The notes under the pieces were generated by a model, which did not search any database, was not told the origin of the DNA, and saw nothing but the letters and a program-made list of their open reading frames with translations. Below are positions 15,795 through 23,566 of a DNA stretch of 32,451 nt, in pieces. How positions within the stretch are numbered: the stretch's first letter is position 1; the number at the start of each line of letters is the position of its first letter. The stretch is taken from positions 1-32,451 of the forward strand of contig PPGL01000059.1 of assembly GCA_003173915.1 (NCBI GenBank). Direction: 5' to 3'. The position numbers were made by a program, and so were the translations under genes. The DNA comes from Candidatus Levyibacteriota bacterium. Its GTDB lineage: Bacteria > Patescibacteria > Microgenomatia > Levybacterales > UBA12049.

Positions 15795-17147
15795 ATGCTT
15801 TCTGTCATTACATATAACATACAAAAAGGAAAAAAACTAACAGAAATTACGGAGTGGATTCTTTCACTCAAAAAAATTCCTGATATTATTTGTCTGCAGG
15901 AATTTCCTTTTGTTGATTTTGAAAATTTTTTAAAAGAAATCATTAAAATATATGATTTTGATGCTCGTTTTGCCTTAGGATTTTCTCGAAAAGGAGAAAA
16001 ATTTGGACAAGTAACGCTTATTAAAAAAGACTCGCTTCGTATTGTTCAAGATCACATTATTTCTTTAGGAAAAAGTGCAATAGAAAGTAGAGTAGTTAAT
16101 AACAAAATGCAACGGACAGCGCTTGTTACTATCGTTGCAATGGAAAATAAAAAATTTATTCTTGTTAATGCACACTTAGTCTGTCTTAGTCTTAATTGGT
16201 CGAGAATTAGGCAAGTTGAAAAAATACTTTCTTCTGTCTCGCGTTTTGATCCACATGGAAAACTGCCAGTTGTTATCTTAGGAGACTTTAATTACAGTAC
16301 ATTGACAAGGCAAAAGCAATTAGTAAAAATAATGCAACGCCATGGATTTTTTAATGCATATAAAAAATATACTCATCGATTATTTTATGTAAAACATCAA
16401 ATTGATTACGTGTTTTATAAAAATTGTTTTGTCGATGGTGTTGATGTTTTAAGACTCAAACTTTCAGATCATTATTGCATCAGTTTTAATCTTGATTTTT
16501 CTCCAAAAGCAAGGAAAAAAGTGGCAATTTTTGATTTTGACGGGACAATAGCAGATACCATTCCAACGACACAAAATATGGCAGCATTATTCAATCAATT
16601 TGCAGATGATTTAGGATTTACCCAAAGGGTGACAAAAAAAGATGTTGCAATTTTCCGCGAAAAAAGCTTAAGAGAAATTATTTCTATGCTGCATATCCGT
16701 TTTTATAAGTTGCCATTTATTTTACGAAAAGTTCAGAAGGGGATGCGGGAAGATTTGGAAAATGCAAAACCAATTGTTGGGATAAAAGGTGTTCTTGCAG
16801 CACTTAAAGAACACGGATACACATTAGGAATTCTCTCAAGTAGCAGACAAGAATTGGTTGAAAAATTTTTACAAAAAAATAATTTGTTATATTTTGATTT
16901 TATGTCGACCGGCTCGAGTCTTTTTGGTAAGCATAAAAAAATTCAAAAACTTTTGAAAAAAAATCATTTTTCTAAAGAAGAAACAATTTATATTGGAGAT
17001 GAAATTCGGGATATAGAGGCAATGAAAAAGGTTGGCATTCATATGATTGCAGCGACATGGGGATTTAATAATAAAAAAGGATTGGTGCGTTTTATGCCAA
17101 ATTTTGTTGTTGATAAACCTCAAGAACTTCTTGATATTCTTGTATAA
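15795..17147 (+). CDS. fusion of an endonuclease/exonuclease/phosphatase (EEP) domain and a HAD phosphatase
   Basis: 450 residues from the ATG at 15795 (an upstream in-frame TTG at 15777 overlaps the preceding gene and is less likely). Residues 1 to about 230 carry EEP motifs: TYNIQKG (Asn8), CLQEFPF (Glu36), NAHLV, VILGDFNYS, QIDYVF and LSDHYC, all metal and catalytic positions. Residues from about 243 are a HAD domain: IFDFDGTIADT, LGILSSSR, and YIGDEIRDIEAMKKVG. The EEP family cleaves phosphodiesters or phosphomonoesters in DNA, RNA, lipids or inositol phosphates. Both halves keep their catalytic residues. A joint substrate is suggested but unknown. The frame is continuous through the junction. 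Confidence 0.85.
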   Translation: MLSVITYNIQKGKKLTEITEWILSLKKIPDIICLQEFPFVDFENFLKEIIKIYDFDARFALGFSRKGEKFGQVTLIKKDSLRIVQDHIISLGKSAIESRVVNNKMQRTALVTIVAMENKKFILVNAHLVCLSLNWSRIRQVEKILSSVSRFDPHGKLPVVILGDFNYSTLTRQKQLVKIMQRHGFFNAYKKYTHRLFYVKHQIDYVFYKNCFVDGVDVLRLKLSDHYCISFNLDFSPKARKKVAIFDFDGTIADTIPTTQNMAALFNQFADDLGFTQRVTKKDVAIFREKSLREIISMLHIRFYKLPFILRKVQKGMREDLENAKPIVGIKGVLAALKEHGYTLGILSSSRQELVEKFLQKNNLLYFDFMSTGSSLFGKHKKIQKLLKKNHFSKEETIYIGDEIRDIEAMKKVGIHMIAATWGFNNKKGLVRFMPNFVVDKPQELLDILV

Positions 17148-17189
17148 CTTCTTACTTTTTTTAAGCATGTGGTGTAGAATAATCAGTAC

Positions 17190-18260
17190 ATGAAGGTTGT
17201 AAGCGGATCTGCCAATGAGAAGTTGGCAGCAGACATTGCAAAAAAGTTAGACGTTCAATTATCTGACAGAGAAATTTTTATATTTCCAGATGGTGAAAGA
17301 CGGGTACAAGTTATTGGTAATTTTGTTGGCGAGCATACTGTTGTTGTAGAGCCAACAGCTCCTCCCGCAGATACCAACTACATGGAATTATTTTTCCTTA
17401 TTGATGCACTCAAAAGATCGGGTGCAGAATTTGTCACAGCAGTGGTTCCGTATTTAGGATATCAACGGCAAGATCATGTTTTTCGAGATGGGGAAGCGGT
17501 ATCTCTGGAAGTTATTGTTAAAACACTGGAAAGTGTTGGGACAGATAGAATTATTTCTCTTGATTTACATACGCCAAAAATTCCAGATGTGTTTTCAATC
17601 CCAATGAACCATTTATCCGCATTGCCACTTTTTGCTGAAAAAATTCAGCAATTATGTTCTGATGGGGGTCCTGCCGGGAGTCAGACGCCACGCTTGTCTT
17701 CACTTCGTTCCGCAAGCGAGCTCCATCACTTCGTTCGTCCGCTCCATTCGACGGCTTCGCTCACTTCGTTCACTGCAGGCGCTCAACGGGGTGCCCCGAC
17801 TCCCGGCACCCCTAACTTATTGTATGACAATACTGTTCTTGTTTCTCCTGACATGGGAGGAATTAGGAGAATTAAAATGTTGTCTGAAATGCTGAATAAT
17901 ATGCCCTATGCTGCAATCGAAAAAAATCGCGACTTAGCATCTGGAAAAGTAACAGCAACTACATTTGGTGAAGGATCAGTGGATGGCGCCAAGCGGGCAA
18001 TTATTGTTGATGATATGATTGCATCTGGAAAAACAATTGTGACTGCATGTGAGGTTTTACAAGCACATGGAGTGGAGGAGATATATGTGTTTGCAACGCA
18101 TGCAATTTTTGCAAAAGAATCACCACAACTTCTTGAAGGATCTTTGGCAAAAAAGATTTTTGTTACCGATACTGTCACTATAGCAAAAGACAAAGTATTT
18201 CCTAAGCTTGAAGTTTTGTCTGTGGCAGGTATAATAGCAGAGGCGATTCAGAATGAGTAA
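17190..18260 (+). CDS. prs: second ribose-phosphate pyrophosphokinase (archaeal-like), with in-frame repeat insert
   Basis: 356 residues. Starts MKVVSGSANEKLAADIAKKL; PRPP synthetase motifs are FPDGERRV, YMELFFLIDALKRSGA, GYQRQDHVFRDGEAVSLEV, SLDLHTPKIPDVF and the PRPP loop VDDMIASGKT. The QRQD-x-x-F-x-x-GE-x-x-S pattern resembles archaeal-type enzymes more than the first Prs does. At about residues 159-208 lies a Ser/Arg/Pro-rich segment encoded by a GC-rich palindromic repeat (17665-17812). Without it the length is about 306, normal for the family. The insert sits before VLVSPDMGG, presumably in a loop. Whether the enzyme is active is untested. TAGAAT ends 9 nt before the ATG. Confidence 0.88.
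   Translation: MKVVSGSANEKLAADIAKKLDVQLSDREIFIFPDGERRVQVIGNFVGEHTVVVEPTAPPADTNYMELFFLIDALKRSGAEFVTAVVPYLGYQRQDHVFRDGEAVSLEVIVKTLESVGTDRIISLDLHTPKIPDVFSIPMNHLSALPLFAEKIQQLCSDGGPAGSQTPRLSSLRSASELHHFVRPLHSTASLTSFTAGAQRGAPTPGTPNLLYDNTVLVSPDMGGIRRIKMLSEMLNNMPYAAIEKNRDLASGKVTATTFGEGSVDGAKRAIIVDDMIASGKTIVTACEVLQAHGVEEIYVFATHAIFAKESPQLLEGSLAKKIFVTDTVTIAKDKVFPKLEVLSVAGIIAEAIQNE
17665..17812. repeat. GC-rich palindromic repeat inside the second prs
   Basis: GGGGTCCTGCCGGGAGTC (17665-17682) is complementary to GACTCCCGGCACCCC (17798-17812), with small gaps. The interior has several ACTTCGTTC-type strings. Base composition is far richer in G+C than the surroundings. It is translated in frame, adding about 50 residues. 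Confidence 0.8.
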
Positions 18261-18261
18261 A

Positions 18262-18338
18262 TGTCATCCTAAACTAGTTTCAGGATCCTCTCATTTTACT
18301 ACTTGCTGACAGGATTCCGAACTTGATTCGGAATGACA
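18262..18338. repeat. palindromic repeat between prs and recR
   Basis: TGTCATCC at the left end and GGAATGACA at the right end; inner parts AGTTTCAGGATCC and GGATTCCGAACTTG also pair partly. It begins 1 nt after the prs stop. Its right end supplies an ATG (18333) in frame with recR. Confidence 0.75.
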
Positions 18339-18350
18339 AAAAATATATCT

Positions 18351-18965
18351 ATGAAAATTCCAAAAGCAATACACAGTCTTATCGAGTCATTTGAAAAATT
18401 ACCAGGCGTTGGACCAAAAACAGCCCAGCGACTAACATTTTACTTATTGCATGTTCCACAAGAACAACTCGACGCGTTTGCATCGTCATTACAACAATTA
18501 AAAAAAGGGACAGTTATGTGCTCGGTGTGTTTTACTGTTGCCGAAACAAGTCCATGTGATATCGACACCGATCCAATGCGTGATACGTCAACTGTTTGTG
18601 TTGTAGAACAGCCTTTGGATGTCTTAGCTCTGGAAAAATCAGGAAAATACAAAGGTGTGTATCATGTATTACATGGGAAAATTGATCCACTTAATAATAT
18701 TGGCCCAGATGATATTTATATTCCTCAGCTTTTACAAAGGGTAAAGCGTGAAGCGTCAAGTGTTAAGGAAGTGATTATTGCGACAAATCCTACTTTGGAA
18801 GGGGAAGCAACAGCAATGTATCTTCACAAACAGCTTAAAGCGCAAAATGCAGATCTTAAAATCACACGGATTGGTAGGGGATTGCCAATTGGTGCTGATA
18901 TAGAATATGCAGATGATGTAACCCTCCAGCGCGCGATGGAAGGAAGAAGCGAATTTATTGGATGA
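18351..18965 (+). CDS. recR: recombination protein RecR
   Basis: 204 residues. RecR loads RecA with RecO/RecF at gaps. Helix-hairpin-helix LPGVGPKTAQRLTFYLL; zinc finger; TOPRIM domain with YHVLHGKIDPLNNIGPDDI and IIATNPTLEGEATAMYL; C-terminal GRGLPIGADIEYADDVTL. The zinc finger normally has four Cys; here Cys57, Cys60 and Cys69 are present but the fourth is Asp72 (CDID instead of CxIC). I take the ATG at 18351; the upstream in-frame ATG at 18333 lies in the repeat and adds six residues absent from the family. Normally adjacent to ybaB; here separated by the prs block. Confidence 0.95.
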   Translation: MKIPKAIHSLIESFEKLPGVGPKTAQRLTFYLLHVPQEQLDAFASSLQQLKKGTVMCSVCFTVAETSPCDIDTDPMRDTSTVCVVEQPLDVLALEKSGKYKGVYHVLHGKIDPLNNIGPDDIYIPQLLQRVKREASSVKEVIIATNPTLEGEATAMYLHKQLKAQNADLKITRIGRGLPIGADIEYADDVTLQRAMEGRSEFIG

Positions 18966-19001
18966 AGATGGCTTTTCCTAGGTTTTCCTATAATCTTAGT
19001 T

Positions 19002-20144
19002 TTAACTTGCTCTTCTCATTGCACGGTGCGGTTTTTTTGCCACAGCGTGCATTGCATTTTTTACTAATTCAATGTCTCCCTGAGCAATGCCATTGAGAGA
19101 GTATGCATCTGGATTAAACGTTGTGGCATTTCGTCTTTGATCTTCGTCATGTATATGTATCCAGTAGGCACGATATCTTTCGCCACCATCTATTAAGAAA
19201 CCATCCTCAGACATTTTTCTGTTTTTTCGAGATGCTTCAACAGCTGGACTTTCAACAACATACGCATTGGGAATTTCCCAGTCTTCAGAATTTGCTAGCG
19301 TGTATAAATCTATCAGCGTATTTCCAGGAAGTTTTCCATTATTCTGCATTCCTTGGCAGCCGGCTGCAAACCAAGCGGGAAATGAGTCCGTGGTTACGAT
19401 TACTGAGTCCTTAATTGCAAAGTGGGCTCCAATTTCGTTAATATCCGGAGTTGCCACAACGGTATCTGCTCCATACGTTGGCAAATCTTCAGGAGAGTGT
19501 TCAGTAAATATTTTTGCCGTGAAAACGGTAACATGCGCACCTGGGAATACCTTTCTTGCCTCAGCAACTAATTCTACAACTTGATCATCGCTAAATTCTT
19601 TCCAAATTGAGCTTCCGGCTTGAACAATCGTAACTTGTTTTCTATTTTTTATTTGCAGTTCTGTTGTCAGCTCTTTTGCTCGATGAGAAATTTTCCCCCA
19701 ATCAAACTCTTTCAAAGGACCAGCATTCATCTTAAGAGGAAGAGGCAGCGCATGCAGTTCATCATCGGAAAGCGTTACTCCAAGCAAGTGGGAAAGTATT
19801 GCTAAATTACGAGAATATCTATTAGGAGTTTTCATTACATTGTTAAAAGGAGCGATTGAAGATTGGACATACGACCAAACTGGAAAACCGACATTTTCTT
19901 CCTCCGGTACATCTAGTTGTATAGGAGGACTACTGGGGTTAAAAGAGAGACCATGCTTCGCACAAAATTTTTGTAGTACTACATAATGTGCTCGGTACAG
20001 GAGAAAATTATCACCAAACGCGTTAGTAGCAGGTACAAGAATTTTTGCCCGTGGATCCTGAAGTGTTGCCCAAACCGTGCTCCGTAGTTCTCCTAGATGA
20101 GTTGGTACACCTGGTTCGTGCTCCAATCCAGCTTTTTGCTGCAT
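19002..20144 (-). CDS. putative glycosyltransferase, GT-B fold (GT9/heptosyltransferase-like)
   Basis: 380 residues. The C-terminal half carries VTIVQAGSSIWKEFSDDQVV, then an alternating alpha/beta domain, and SVIVTTDSFPAWFAAGCQG, which resembles the nucleotide-sugar-binding end of GT9 enzymes (a GxSxxxK start, then D-S/T-x-P-x-H/A). The N-terminal half has ILVPATNAFGDNFLLYRAHYV, like the GDxL motif of this group. No signal peptide or membrane segment. It may transfer a sugar to a surface polymer, but no other envelope glycan genes are near. It converges with recR. An extended -10 (TGATATAAT) lies 9 nt before its start. Confidence 0.45.
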   Translation of the reverse strand: MQQKAGLEHEPGVPTHLGELRSTVWATLQDPRAKILVPATNAFGDNFLLYRAHYVVLQKFCAKHGLSFNPSSPPIQLDVPEEENVGFPVWSYVQSSIAPFNNVMKTPNRYSRNLAILSHLLGVTLSDDELHALPLPLKMNAGPLKEFDWGKISHRAKELTTELQIKNRKQVTIVQAGSSIWKEFSDDQVVELVAEARKVFPGAHVTVFTAKIFTEHSPEDLPTYGADTVVATPDINEIGAHFAIKDSVIVTTDSFPAWFAAGCQGMQNNGKLPGNTLIDLYTLANSEDWEIPNAYVVESPAVEASRKNRKMSEDGFLIDGGERYRAYWIHIHDEDQRRNATTFNPDAYSLNGIAQGDIELVKNAMHAVAKKPHRAMRRAS

Positions 20145-20153
20145 AGCGAAGCG

Positions 20154-20162
20154 ATTATATCA
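20154..20162 (-). promoter_or_regulatory. extended -10 promoter, near-leaderless start of the GT-B-like gene
   Basis: On the minus strand TGaTATAAT ends 9 nt before the ATG at 20144. TTGCTA lies 16 nt upstream of the -10 as a candidate -35. Transcript start would be 2-3 nt before the start codon. Confidence 0.6.
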
Positions 20163-20285
20163 CATTTTAAACCTATAGCAAGTAAATTGAATAATTTTAT
20201 TTTTGAAATGTGTCACAAATTGGAGGCCAATCAACTATTATTTTATTCGTCTCTTTTTAGAGTAACACCTTTCATTAACATATTT

Positions 20286-20294
20286 TGCTATACT
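20286..20294 (+). promoter_or_regulatory. extended -10 promoter, near-leaderless start of the Cof-type HAD gene
   Basis: TGcTATACT (20286-20294) ends 8 nt before the ATG at 20303, leaving practically no 5' leader. Confidence 0.6.
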
Positions 20295-20302
20295 CAATCC
20301 AC

Positions 20303-21055
20303 ATGAAATACAAAGTACTTCTATGTGATGTTGATGGAACCCTTATCCCAAATAAGGAAAATGGTTTGCCATCAAGAAAAGTTATTAAGGCAATACAAAA
20401 AGCAAATGAACATATTCTGGTTGGAGTTGCAACTGCCAGGTCTTATTGGCAAATTTCACACATTCTTGATTTAGTCCCTTTTACTGCTCCGTGTGTTATT
20501 ACGGGTGGGGCACAAGTGATTGACCCAAAAACTCGCAAAACATTTAGCGAAAAAGGTATTTCAATAGAAGATGTTGTTACAATTGCTGCAATAGGATATT
20601 CTCTTAGGATAACTTTTACCGTTGCGGATAGAGATGGGGAAAGGCCGTATGATAAGAAAAATATTCCAACAAGTCCTCTCGATTTGTACACAAATGCAAT
20701 GTCTGTTAAAAAAGCAGACGAATTTATTCGACTTATTTCTCACATATCAACAGTTTCTATGCACAAAGCATTAGCATGGGGAAATACGGATAATGTTCAT
20801 GTAACAATTGCTCACCCAAAGGCAACAAAAAATGATGGAGTTGCAGAAGTTGCCAAAATTCTTGGTATTTCTACACGCGAGATTATTGGTGTGGGAGAAG
20901 GATATAATGATTTTCCCTTTCTTATGGCATGTGGACTCAAAATTGCAATGGGAAACGCAGTCGAAGATGTAAAAGCAATTGCAGATCATGTAGCTCCAAC
21001 TGTCGATAACGACGGTGTTGCATATGCAATAGAAAAGTTTGTTCTTAAAAAATAG
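20303..21055 (+). CDS. Cof-type HAD-IIB phosphatase
   Basis: 250 residues from the ATG at 20303 (a TTG at 20285 lies upstream of the -10 box and is rejected). Motif I LLCDVDGTLIPNKE, motif II GVATARSY, Lys in the region before GVAEVAKILGI, and motif IV GVGEGYNDFPFLMACG are those of Cof/YbjI/phosphomannomutase-like phosphatases with a C2 cap. Typical substrates are sugar phosphates, erythrose 4-phosphate or flavin precursors; here it is unknown. The C-terminal AMGNAVEDVKAIADHVAPT is also typical. Alone in its transcription unit, with a 73-nt gap to the next gene. Confidence 0.88.
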   Translation: MKYKVLLCDVDGTLIPNKENGLPSRKVIKAIQKANEHILVGVATARSYWQISHILDLVPFTAPCVITGGAQVIDPKTRKTFSEKGISIEDVVTIAAIGYSLRITFTVADRDGERPYDKKNIPTSPLDLYTNAMSVKKADEFIRLISHISTVSMHKALAWGNTDNVHVTIAHPKATKNDGVAEVAKILGISTREIIGVGEGYNDFPFLMACGLKIAMGNAVEDVKAIADHVAPTVDNDGVAYAIEKFVLKK

Positions 21056-21113
21056 ATAATAAAGCAATACGAATTATGCAGTAAGTCATTACGTATTCTA
21101 AACTACAATTCTT

Positions 21114-21122
21114 TGCTACAAT
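21114..21122 (+). promoter_or_regulatory. extended -10 promoter, leaderless start of the EamA transporter
   Basis: TGcTACAAT (21114-21122) ends 6 nt before the ATG at 21129, so the RNA should start at the start codon. Confidence 0.6.
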
Positions 21123-21128
21123 TACTGT

Positions 21129-21980
21129 ATGTTTTGGGAAGTACTTCTTGGAGTGAGCGTTTTAGCATCTGCTATTTGTACAGTTTTGCAGAAATCGCTT
21201 TTAAAGGGAATAAAGGATCCAATGGGATTTGCCATTTTTTTCCAGCTATGCACAGCTATTTTTATTGGATTTTTTGCACTAATTCAGGGATTTGCAATTC
21301 CAAATTTATTACCAATTCTTCCTAATTTTATTGCAACAGTAATTATTTATACTCTTGCAAATATTTGCATTTTCCAGTCTCTTTCACGAATTGATGCGTC
21401 GGAATTTAGTATTCTTTTTGTAACACGTGGAATCTGGACAATTCTTACAGCAACACTTTTTCTCCATGAATCTTTTGCCATTAGGCAAACGCTTGGAACA
21501 TCTCTTATTCTTGGAAGTGTTATTTGGATAACATACAGAAGAAAAATGACAGGACTCAATACTGGAATACTTTTTGGACTTGCTGCAGGGATTTTATTTG
21601 GTATTGGGTACGTAAACGATGCGTATATTGTGCAATTTTTCCCTGCGCCAATTACCTACTCTTTTCTTGATTTTCTTTTACCTGGACTTGTGTTGTTTTT
21701 CTTATTCTTCCGCTCAGTAAAAAAAACAGCTGCAGACATGCTACATTCTAAAAAGATACTTACACTTCTTGTGCTTTGTTTGTTGTATGCAATTTTTGGG
21801 ATAAGTATTCTTCTTGCATACAAATTTGGAGGAGAGGCATCGGTTATTGGAGCGGTAAGCCAAACCGCAACAATTCTTACCGTGCTTCTTGCAATTATTT
21901 TTCTTAAAGAGAAAGACAATATTCTAAAAAAAATGATTGGATCTGTTATTGCTGTAATAGGTGTTATTCTGGTTGGATAA
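21129..21980 (+). CDS. EamA/DMT-family membrane transporter
   Basis: 283 residues, ten hydrophobic helices in two repeated halves (about 1-140 and 148-283), the organisation of the drug/metabolite transporter superfamily. Typical blocks are SRIDASEFSILFVTRGIWTI and FLHESFAIRQTLGTSLILG in the first half and GEASVIGAVSQTATILTVLL with FLKEKDNILKKMIGSVIAV in the second. The substrate (amino acid, nucleoside, sugar or drug) cannot be told from sequence. N-terminus starts directly in helix 1 with no signal peptide. It sits before nadD but has its own promoter-like box. Confidence 0.88.
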   Translation: MFWEVLLGVSVLASAICTVLQKSLLKGIKDPMGFAIFFQLCTAIFIGFFALIQGFAIPNLLPILPNFIATVIIYTLANICIFQSLSRIDASEFSILFVTRGIWTILTATLFLHESFAIRQTLGTSLILGSVIWITYRRKMTGLNTGILFGLAAGILFGIGYVNDAYIVQFFPAPITYSFLDFLLPGLVLFFLFFRSVKKTAADMLHSKKILTLLVLCLLYAIFGISILLAYKFGGEASVIGAVSQTATILTVLLAIIFLKEKDNILKKMIGSVIAVIGVILVG

Positions 21981-22016
21981 TAGCTTTCTTCTCATGCTGC
22001 CTTAATGCATCAAACG

Positions 22017-22025
22017 TGATAAAAT
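22017..22025 (+). promoter_or_regulatory. extended -10 promoter, leaderless start of nadD-nadE
   Basis: TGaTAAAAT (22017-22025) ends 6 nt before the ATG at 22032. Overlapping TACACT (22025-22030) is a less well placed alternative. Confidence 0.5.
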
Positions 22026-22031
22026 ACACTC

Positions 22032-22595
22032 ATGCGTATTGCTGTTTTCGGAGGTCGATTTGATCCACCACATATTGGTCATTTGCAGGTTGCACAAGCT
22101 GTTTTGCAGTCGGACAAACAGATTGATCAAGTGTGGTTAGTCCCTGCGAATACTCATCCATGGCGAAAAATTCAAGCATCAGCACAGGATAGACTTGCGA
22201 TGCTAAAACTCTTGCAAACAGACAAAATAAAAGTTTCAGATATTGATATTTCACGAGGAGGAGAAACATACACAATTGATACCGTCAGGATACTCCTTCA
22301 GGATAAAACAAATACGTATTTTTGGGTGTGTGGAATTGATCAACTCAAGGATTTTTATAGATGGAAGGAATATGAAGAGCTAAATCGTTTGATTGATTTT
22401 TTGGTTTTCCCACGAAAAGGATACGACGAAAAAACACATCTTCCTCCAAAATTCACTCTCATTAAAAATAATTTTCTTCCAAACGATATCGCCTCAACTG
22501 TTGTTCGGGAGAAAATAAGAAAAGGAGAATCCCTTGAAGGATTTGTGCCACAATCTGTTATACGTTATATTACTGAACATCATTTGTATGAATAA
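22032..22595 (+). CDS. nadD: nicotinate-nucleotide adenylyltransferase
   Basis: 187 residues. Adds AMP to nicotinate mononucleotide, giving deamido-NAD. The nucleotidyltransferase signature FGGRFDPPHIGHLQVAQA is at the N-terminus; the substrate loop VWLVPANTHPWR, the core FWVCGIDQLKDFYRWKEYEE, and the C-terminal STVVREKIRKGESLEGFVP with VIRYITEHHLY are all as expected. It overlaps nadE by 8 nt (ATGAATAA), a sign of translational coupling. Together they provide the last two steps of NAD synthesis. Confidence 0.95.
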   Translation: MRIAVFGGRFDPPHIGHLQVAQAVLQSDKQIDQVWLVPANTHPWRKIQASAQDRLAMLKLLQTDKIKVSDIDISRGGETYTIDTVRILLQDKTNTYFWVCGIDQLKDFYRWKEYEELNRLIDFLVFPRKGYDEKTHLPPKFTLIKNNFLPNDIASTVVREKIRKGESLEGFVPQSVIRYITEHHLYE

Positions 22596-23478
22596 TCAAA
22601 AAATCAAAATGCAAAGTTCAATCCATTCGGCAAGCTCAGGACAAGAAATTAAAAGTGAAGAGATTGTTACATGGATTTCAGAGATAGTAAATTCTGCAGG
22701 ATTTACCAATGTTGTAATCGGGCTCTCTGGTGGTATAGATTCTGCTCTTTCAACAACACTTGCAGTAAAAGCACTTGGTAAAGAGCATGTGTATCCTGTT
22801 CTATTGCCTTATAACGCAATGCATGTGCAGGCAACGGCTGATGCTCGTAGTGTTATTGAATTTCTAGAAATTCCAAAAGAACATGTGACTCAGATTGATA
22901 TTAGAGAAGGTGTGGATGGAATTCTTAAAAACGTCATTCTGGGGAGTCTTGAAAACACAACTCTAGAATCCAATCAAGATTCTGGACGCACTTCGTTTGC
23001 CAGAATGACGAATTCTTCAGATAAAATTCGACAAGGGAATATAATGGCACGAGTACGGATGATCTATTTGTTTGATTTGGCAAAAAAACTTGGTGCACTT
23101 GTTTGTGGAACAGAAAATAAAACTGAACATTATTTAGGATATTTTACGAGGTTTGGCGACGAAGCATCAGATATCGAACCTATTCGAAATTTGTACAAAA
23201 CACAGGTTTGGGAAATGGCAAAAGAGCTTGATATCCCAGGCCAAATTATTATAAAAGCGCCAACAGCAGGCTTGTGGGATGGGCAAACAGATGAAAATGA
23301 GCTTGGATTTAGCTATACGGATGCAGATAGAATTTTGCAATTATATTTTGATGAAAAGTGTTCTAAAGAAGAAATTATTGCAAAAGGAATTGCAGAGGAA
23401 GTTGTGTCAAAAGTTTTAGATAGAGTAGAGCAAAATGAATTCAAACACAAACTGCCATACGTTTATAATAACAAATAG
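22588..23478 (+). CDS. nadE: NH3-dependent NAD+ synthetase with repeat-encoded segments
   Basis: 296 residues from the ATG overlapping the nadD stop (a TTG at 22534 lies deep in nadD and is rejected). The PP-loop ATPase motif IGLSGGIDSALSTTLAVKAL, then NIMARVRMIYLFDLAKKLGA, GTENKTEHYLGYFTRFGDE and KAPTAGLWDGQTDENELGF are diagnostic. No glutaminase domain, so it uses ammonia. Residues about 115-141 are encoded by a palindromic repeat (22931-23010) just before the conserved helix QGNIMARVRM; another repeat fragment encodes part of the N-terminus (22623-22645). Both keep the frame. The inserted loop replaces a short linker in relatives. Confidence 0.94.
   Translation: MNNQKIKMQSSIHSASSGQEIKSEEIVTWISEIVNSAGFTNVVIGLSGGIDSALSTTLAVKALGKEHVYPVLLPYNAMHVQATADARSVIEFLEIPKEHVTQIDIREGVDGILKNVILGSLENTTLESNQDSGRTSFARMTNSSDKIRQGNIMARVRMIYLFDLAKKLGALVCGTENKTEHYLGYFTRFGDEASDIEPIRNLYKTQVWEMAKELDIPGQIIIKAPTAGLWDGQTDENELGFSYTDADRILQLYFDEKCSKEEIIAKGIAEEVVSKVLDRVEQNEFKHKLPYVYNNK
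22623..22645. repeat. repeat fragment in the nadE N-terminus
   Basis: ATTCGGCAAGCTCAGGACA (within 22625-22643) matches the proS leader string TTCGACAAGCTCAGGACA at 3402-3419 except for one base. It is translated as SASSGQ near residue 15. Confidence 0.55.
22931..23010. repeat. palindromic repeat embedded in frame in nadE
   Basis: CGTCATTCTGG (22931-22941) is perfectly complementary to CCAGAATGACG (23000-23010). Interior GATTCTGGACGCACTTCG continues the palindromic repeat style. The right half matches sequence in the proS T-box leader (3383-3395 and 3438-3449). About 27 residues of NadE are encoded by it. Confidence 0.8.
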
Positions 23479-23548
23479 TTGATAGTGTATAGTTATTAGT
23501 TTTGTTATCTTTCTGAAAGGTTTTTAAGATGTTAATTTTCCTCTTTTC

Positions 23549-23557
23549 TGTTACACT
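23549..23557 (+). promoter_or_regulatory. extended -10 promoter of the Q-rich protein
   Basis: TGtTACACT (23549-23557) ends 9 nt before the ATG at 23567, leaving a leader of two or three bases. Confidence 0.55.
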
Positions 23558-23566
23558 AAGCTAGCT

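Noticed and set aside
18963..18965. Reading TGA as Gly or Trp (as in some related lineages)
   Set aside because: RecR ends at this TGA exactly where the family ends, so TGA acts as a stop here.
22534..22587. TTG start of nadE inside nadD
   Set aside because: The added residues overlap nadD in another frame and match nothing; the ATGAATAA overlap is a typical coupled start.
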